From Duodenibacillus intestinigallinarum (GTDB taxonomy: Bacteria; Pseudomonadota; Gammaproteobacteria; Burkholderiales; Burkholderiaceae_F), in NCBI GenBank assembly GCA_019117105.1, contig DXAH01000039.1, forward strand, positions 1-16,332: a DNA stretch of 16,332 bases, read 5' to 3'. Below are positions 14,109-16,332 of this stretch, piece by piece (positions within the stretch are counted from its first letter, which is position 1; every line of letters starts with the position of its first letter). The notes under the pieces were generated by a model that was given only the letters and a program-made list of their open reading frames with translations, had not been told where the DNA came from and made no database searches. The position numbers were made by a program, and so were the translations under genes.

Positions 14109-15062
14109 TCAGTCGCCGTAGCCGAGGGACTTCAGAATGCGGGCGTCGTCGCTCCAACCACGGCGCACGCGGACCCAGACTTCCAAATGCACGCGCTTGC
14201 CAAGCAGTTCGGCGATGTCGGCTCGGGCAAGTCGGCTGATTTCGCGCAGTTTGGCTCCCTTTTCACCGATCACGATCGGTTTGTGGCTTTCGCGGTTCAC
14301 CCAAAGCGAAGCAATGATTTCGGCGCCGTCGTCGGTTTCGTTCCAGCGCTCGATCATCACGGCAAGTCCGTAAGGCAGTTCGTCACCCAGAAGACGGAAT
14401 GCCTTTTCGCGAATCGTTTCGGCCGCTATGAAGCGAGGCGACTTGTCGGTATAAAGATCCGCATCAAAAAAAGGCGGAGAAACCGGCAACAGCTTCTTGA
14501 TCTCGCCCTTGAGGTCGTCGAGCATCTTGCCTTTTTCTGCGCTCACGGGAACGATGGCGGCAAAGGGAAACTTCTGCATGGATTCGGCCATGAGCGGCAG
14601 CAGACGTTCCTTATCCTTCACAAGGTCAATCTTATTGAGCACCAGGATCACGTTCTTGGCTTCCCGGTCAAGAAGCTTCAAAACGAGCTCATCGTCACTT
14701 TTCCAACCGGCAGCATCAATCACGAAAAGCACGGCCTCGACATCGGCCAAGGCGGTGCGAACTGTACGGTTCATGTGCTTGAGAAGCTGCGAGGTGTGCT
14801 TGGACTGGAACCCCGGCGTATCCACAAAGACGATCTGAGCATCGTCGTCCGTTGCCACACCGAGCACACGGTCGCGCGTCGTCTGAGGCTTTTTCGAGGT
14901 AATCGAGACCTTTTCGCCCACAATCGCATTGATGAGCGTCGACTTGCCGACGTTGGGACGACCGACGACAGCGGTGTATCCGCAGCGGTAGTCCTCCGGA
15001 ATCTCTTTTTTATTGCCCATGCCGGCAGCAGCCAGCATCGCTTCAAAATCGTTGTCGCTCAT
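14109..15062 (-). CDS. era: Ribosome-assembly GTPase Era
   Basis: Essential GTPase that binds 16S rRNA near its 3' end during 30S maturation. 317 residues from the chosen ATG (15060-15062). G motifs: GRPNVGKST (34-42), TTR (61-63), DTPG (81-84), NKID (143-146), SAE (174-176). The C-terminal KH domain has VIGEKGAKLREI. An in-frame ATG at 15087-15089 would add nine residues. Neither start has a nearby Shine-Dalgarno. The chosen ATG overlaps the iscB stop codon as ATGA, so coupling to iscB translation is likely. rnc, the usual upstream neighbour, is not in the window; iscB stands in that place. Confidence 0.96.
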   Translation of the reverse strand: MSDNDFEAMLAAAGMGNKKEIPEDYRCGYTAVVGRPNVGKSTLINAIVGEKVSITSKKPQTTRDRVLGVATDDDAQIVFVDTPGFQSKHTSQLLKHMNRTVRTALADVEAVLFVIDAAGWKSDDELVLKLLDREAKNVILVLNKIDLVKDKERLLPLMAESMQKFPFAAIVPVSAEKGKMLDDLKGEIKKLLPVSPPFFDADLYTDKSPRFIAAETIREKAFRLLGDELPYGLAVMIERWNETDDGAEIIASLWVNRESHKPIVIGEKGAKLREISRLARADIAELLGKRVHLEVWVRVRRGWSDDARILKSLGYGD

Positions 15063-16332
15063 CGAAATTCGGCGCGGGAACCACTGCATTCATGCAGGGG
15101 AGGAAGCGCCGCCTCCTTTCTAAATTCTGTTAAGTAGGTAGTTCGAGGTTCCAGCAGCCTCAACTTTTTGCAGCTGATACCGGCGGAAATCCGCGTACCG
15201 TCAAGCCGGCGCACATCAAAACTTCCCGATGTCCTTCGCCCAAAGATGAATGCTTCTTCACCTTTGCAAATCACTTTGTCGAAAAGACGAAAGCCTTTGA
15301 CTTCGTAGGGAGCCTGGTTCTTCTTTCTCAATCCGCCTTTCAGGATCGACAGCTTGTGAATCTGCCGGTTGTGCTTTCGGGTTTGCTTTTGAAAGAAAAA
15401 GCCCTCCAGTCGCTTTGCACCAAGGTTGTCCGCAATGCAGTACGCGTCTGCGCAGTGGCTCTTTGCGATCCCGTGTGAGATGCGCTTGTGCTTTGTGAGA
15501 TAACCGTAGGTGTTGCGAACACTGAGTTCAGGGTGAGCCTTTTTCAAACGCTCAAAGAGCGTCCAACGCATGATGCCCATGAAGGTTGCTGCTTTGAACG
15601 ACTTCCCTCGCCTGACTTTGAGTTCGATCTCCCCTCGATGGAAAGCCTTGTGACAGGTCTCGCACAGCGTGATGAGATTGTTCGGCGCATCGCCTCCGGT
15701 CCGTCGGCTCTCAATGTGGTGAACATTGAGTATCGGATCTTTGGACTTCCCGCGGCAGTGCTGGCAAACGTGTCCGTCTCGGAAAAGTACGTATTCCCGC
15801 ACGTTCCAGAATCCGAGCTGTTCGCCTTGTTGGTACGCCGCTTCGGCAATGTCCGGGTTCTTCAGCAGTTGCGTGTCAAACGCCGCTGTTTCGACGGTTA
15901 TGGCAGTCACCGGCAAGACCCGCATGACCGCTTCTACGCGCGACATGTGCGCCGCAATGCGGTTTTCCACCGAAGGAGCTAGCCAGCCTTCGCGCTTGCT
16001 TGCTACCCTGTTGTCGAAACGAGGCGCACGGTAGCGCGTCTTGCGGCTGCGGCGAGAGCAGCGCAGGGCAAGACGGGCAGACAAAAGATCCGTGATGTCT
16101 TGACGCAGTTCTACTTCCGAAGCATAGAGTTCGGCCTTTTCGGTTGTGGCCGAAAGACCAATGTGCTTGTAGCCGGAATCCACGCCAAGCGTTACAGGCT
16201 GCCTTGCTTCGCCCGTTGCGATCGTAAGTTGAATCGTAAAAGGCGTGCGCCTTTTGACGATTGCTTTCTTCTCTTTGAGAAGCAGCCTTGCTTTTGCCGG
16301 TGAGCACGGCATCAACGGTTGCCCTCGTTTGT
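15059..16332 (-). CDS. iscB: IscB, RNA-guided OMEGA nuclease (5' end outside window)
   Basis: IscB is the IS200/IS605-encoded relative and likely ancestor of Cas9; it cuts DNA guided by an omega RNA. About 423 residues are visible; the frame stays open to the window edge through KRGQP-L-MPCSPAKAR, which is the PLMP domain, so only some 10 residues are missing. Numbered from the Leu of PLMP (16313-16315): RuvC-I LGVDSGYKHIGL (Asp46), arginine-rich bridge helix SRRSRKTRYR (87-96), RuvC-II TVETAAFD (Glu142), HNH domain with CQHC (184-187), NVHHIE (His199-His200), NN (212-213) and CETC (218-221), RuvC-III SHCADAY (His287, Asp290), then a C-terminal basic domain. All catalytic residues are present. 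No tnpA is seen. The omega RNA normally lies upstream of iscB, outside this window. The stop overlaps the era ATG. Confidence 0.95.
   Translation of the reverse strand, partial: KRGQPLMPCSPAKARLLLKEKKAIVKRRTPFTIQLTIATGEARQPVTLGVDSGYKHIGLSATTEKAELYASEVELRQDITDLLSARLALRCSRRSRKTRYRAPRFDNRVASKREGWLAPSVENRIAAHMSRVEAVMRVLPVTAITVETAAFDTQLLKNPDIAEAAYQQGEQLGFWNVREYVLFRDGHVCQHCRGKSKDPILNVHHIESRRTGGDAPNNLITLCETCHKAFHRGEIELKVRRGKSFKAATFMGIMRWTLFERLKKAHPELSVRNTYGYLTKHKRISHGIAKSHCADAYCIADNLGAKRLEGFFFQKQTRKHNRQIHKLSILKGGLRKKNQAPYEVKGFRLFDKVICKGEEAFIFGRRTSGSFDVRRLDGTRISAGISCKKLRLLEPRTTYLTEFRKEAALPPLHECSGSRAEFR
15084..15116 (-). other. Two adjacent hairpins at the iscB 3' end, before era
   Basis: Reading the minus strand: GGAGG (15112-15116) pairs with CCTCC (15099-15103) across 8 bases, then one base later CTGCATGAATGCAG (15084-15097) is self-complementary. 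The first hairpin buries a perfect AAAGGAGG Shine-Dalgarno-like run. Subterminal hairpins are a hallmark of IS200/IS605 element ends, so this may mark the right end of the iscB element. Both hairpins lie within the last iscB codons. Confidence 0.45.

Noticed and set aside
1..16332. CRISPR array, rRNA or large direct repeats
   Set aside because: None seen on reading; iscB is present but without a CRISPR array, as expected for this family.

Overview
The window reads as a stretch of betaproteobacterial chromosome. Gene content and order (thrS-infC-rpmI-rplT, a monofunctional relA, era-recO-pdxJ-nagZ) and the protein sequences suggest Burkholderiales, perhaps a gut Sutterellaceae. That placement is inference from gene order and protein flavour; no search was run. 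Every gene I support is on the minus strand, so transcription runs from the right end of the window to the left.

Right end (15059-16332): an iscB gene encoding an RNA-guided OMEGA nuclease of the IS200/IS605 world. Its first few codons lie outside the window. Its stop codon overlaps the start of era in an ATGA junction. Next come era (ribosome assembly GTPase), recO (recombination mediator), a terminator-like hairpin, pdxJ (vitamin B6 synthesis), nagZ (cell-wall recycling) and pncB (NAD salvage). The acpS gene often found between pdxJ and nagZ in betaproteobacteria is absent here.

Middle (5700-10250): an NhaD/ArsB-type ion transporter with a 5'-UTR hairpin and a strong terminator; an 812-residue autotransporter whose ribosome binding site lies in an inverted repeat; and a 93-base, strongly structured intergenic element directly after the autotransporter stop.

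Left part (1-5700): relA (ppGpp synthetase) with a UUCG-capped terminator, then tRNA-Val(GAC) with a good sigma70 promoter. The tRNA is followed at once by a 15-codon leader peptide with three threonine codons, an intrinsic terminator and then thrS. This is the layout of a threonine-sensing transcription attenuator. After thrS come infC, whose full-length frame has no ATG, GTG or TTG start and most likely begins at ATA, then a strong terminator, rpmI, and the start of rplT, which runs off the window.

Most genes are housekeeping and ordinary. The unusual content is regulatory and mobile: the threonine leader fused to a tRNA gene, the ATA-started infC, the iscB-era overlap with tandem hairpins, the three-way-junction-like RNA element, and hairpins over or next to the starts of the autotransporter, the transporter and pdxJ.
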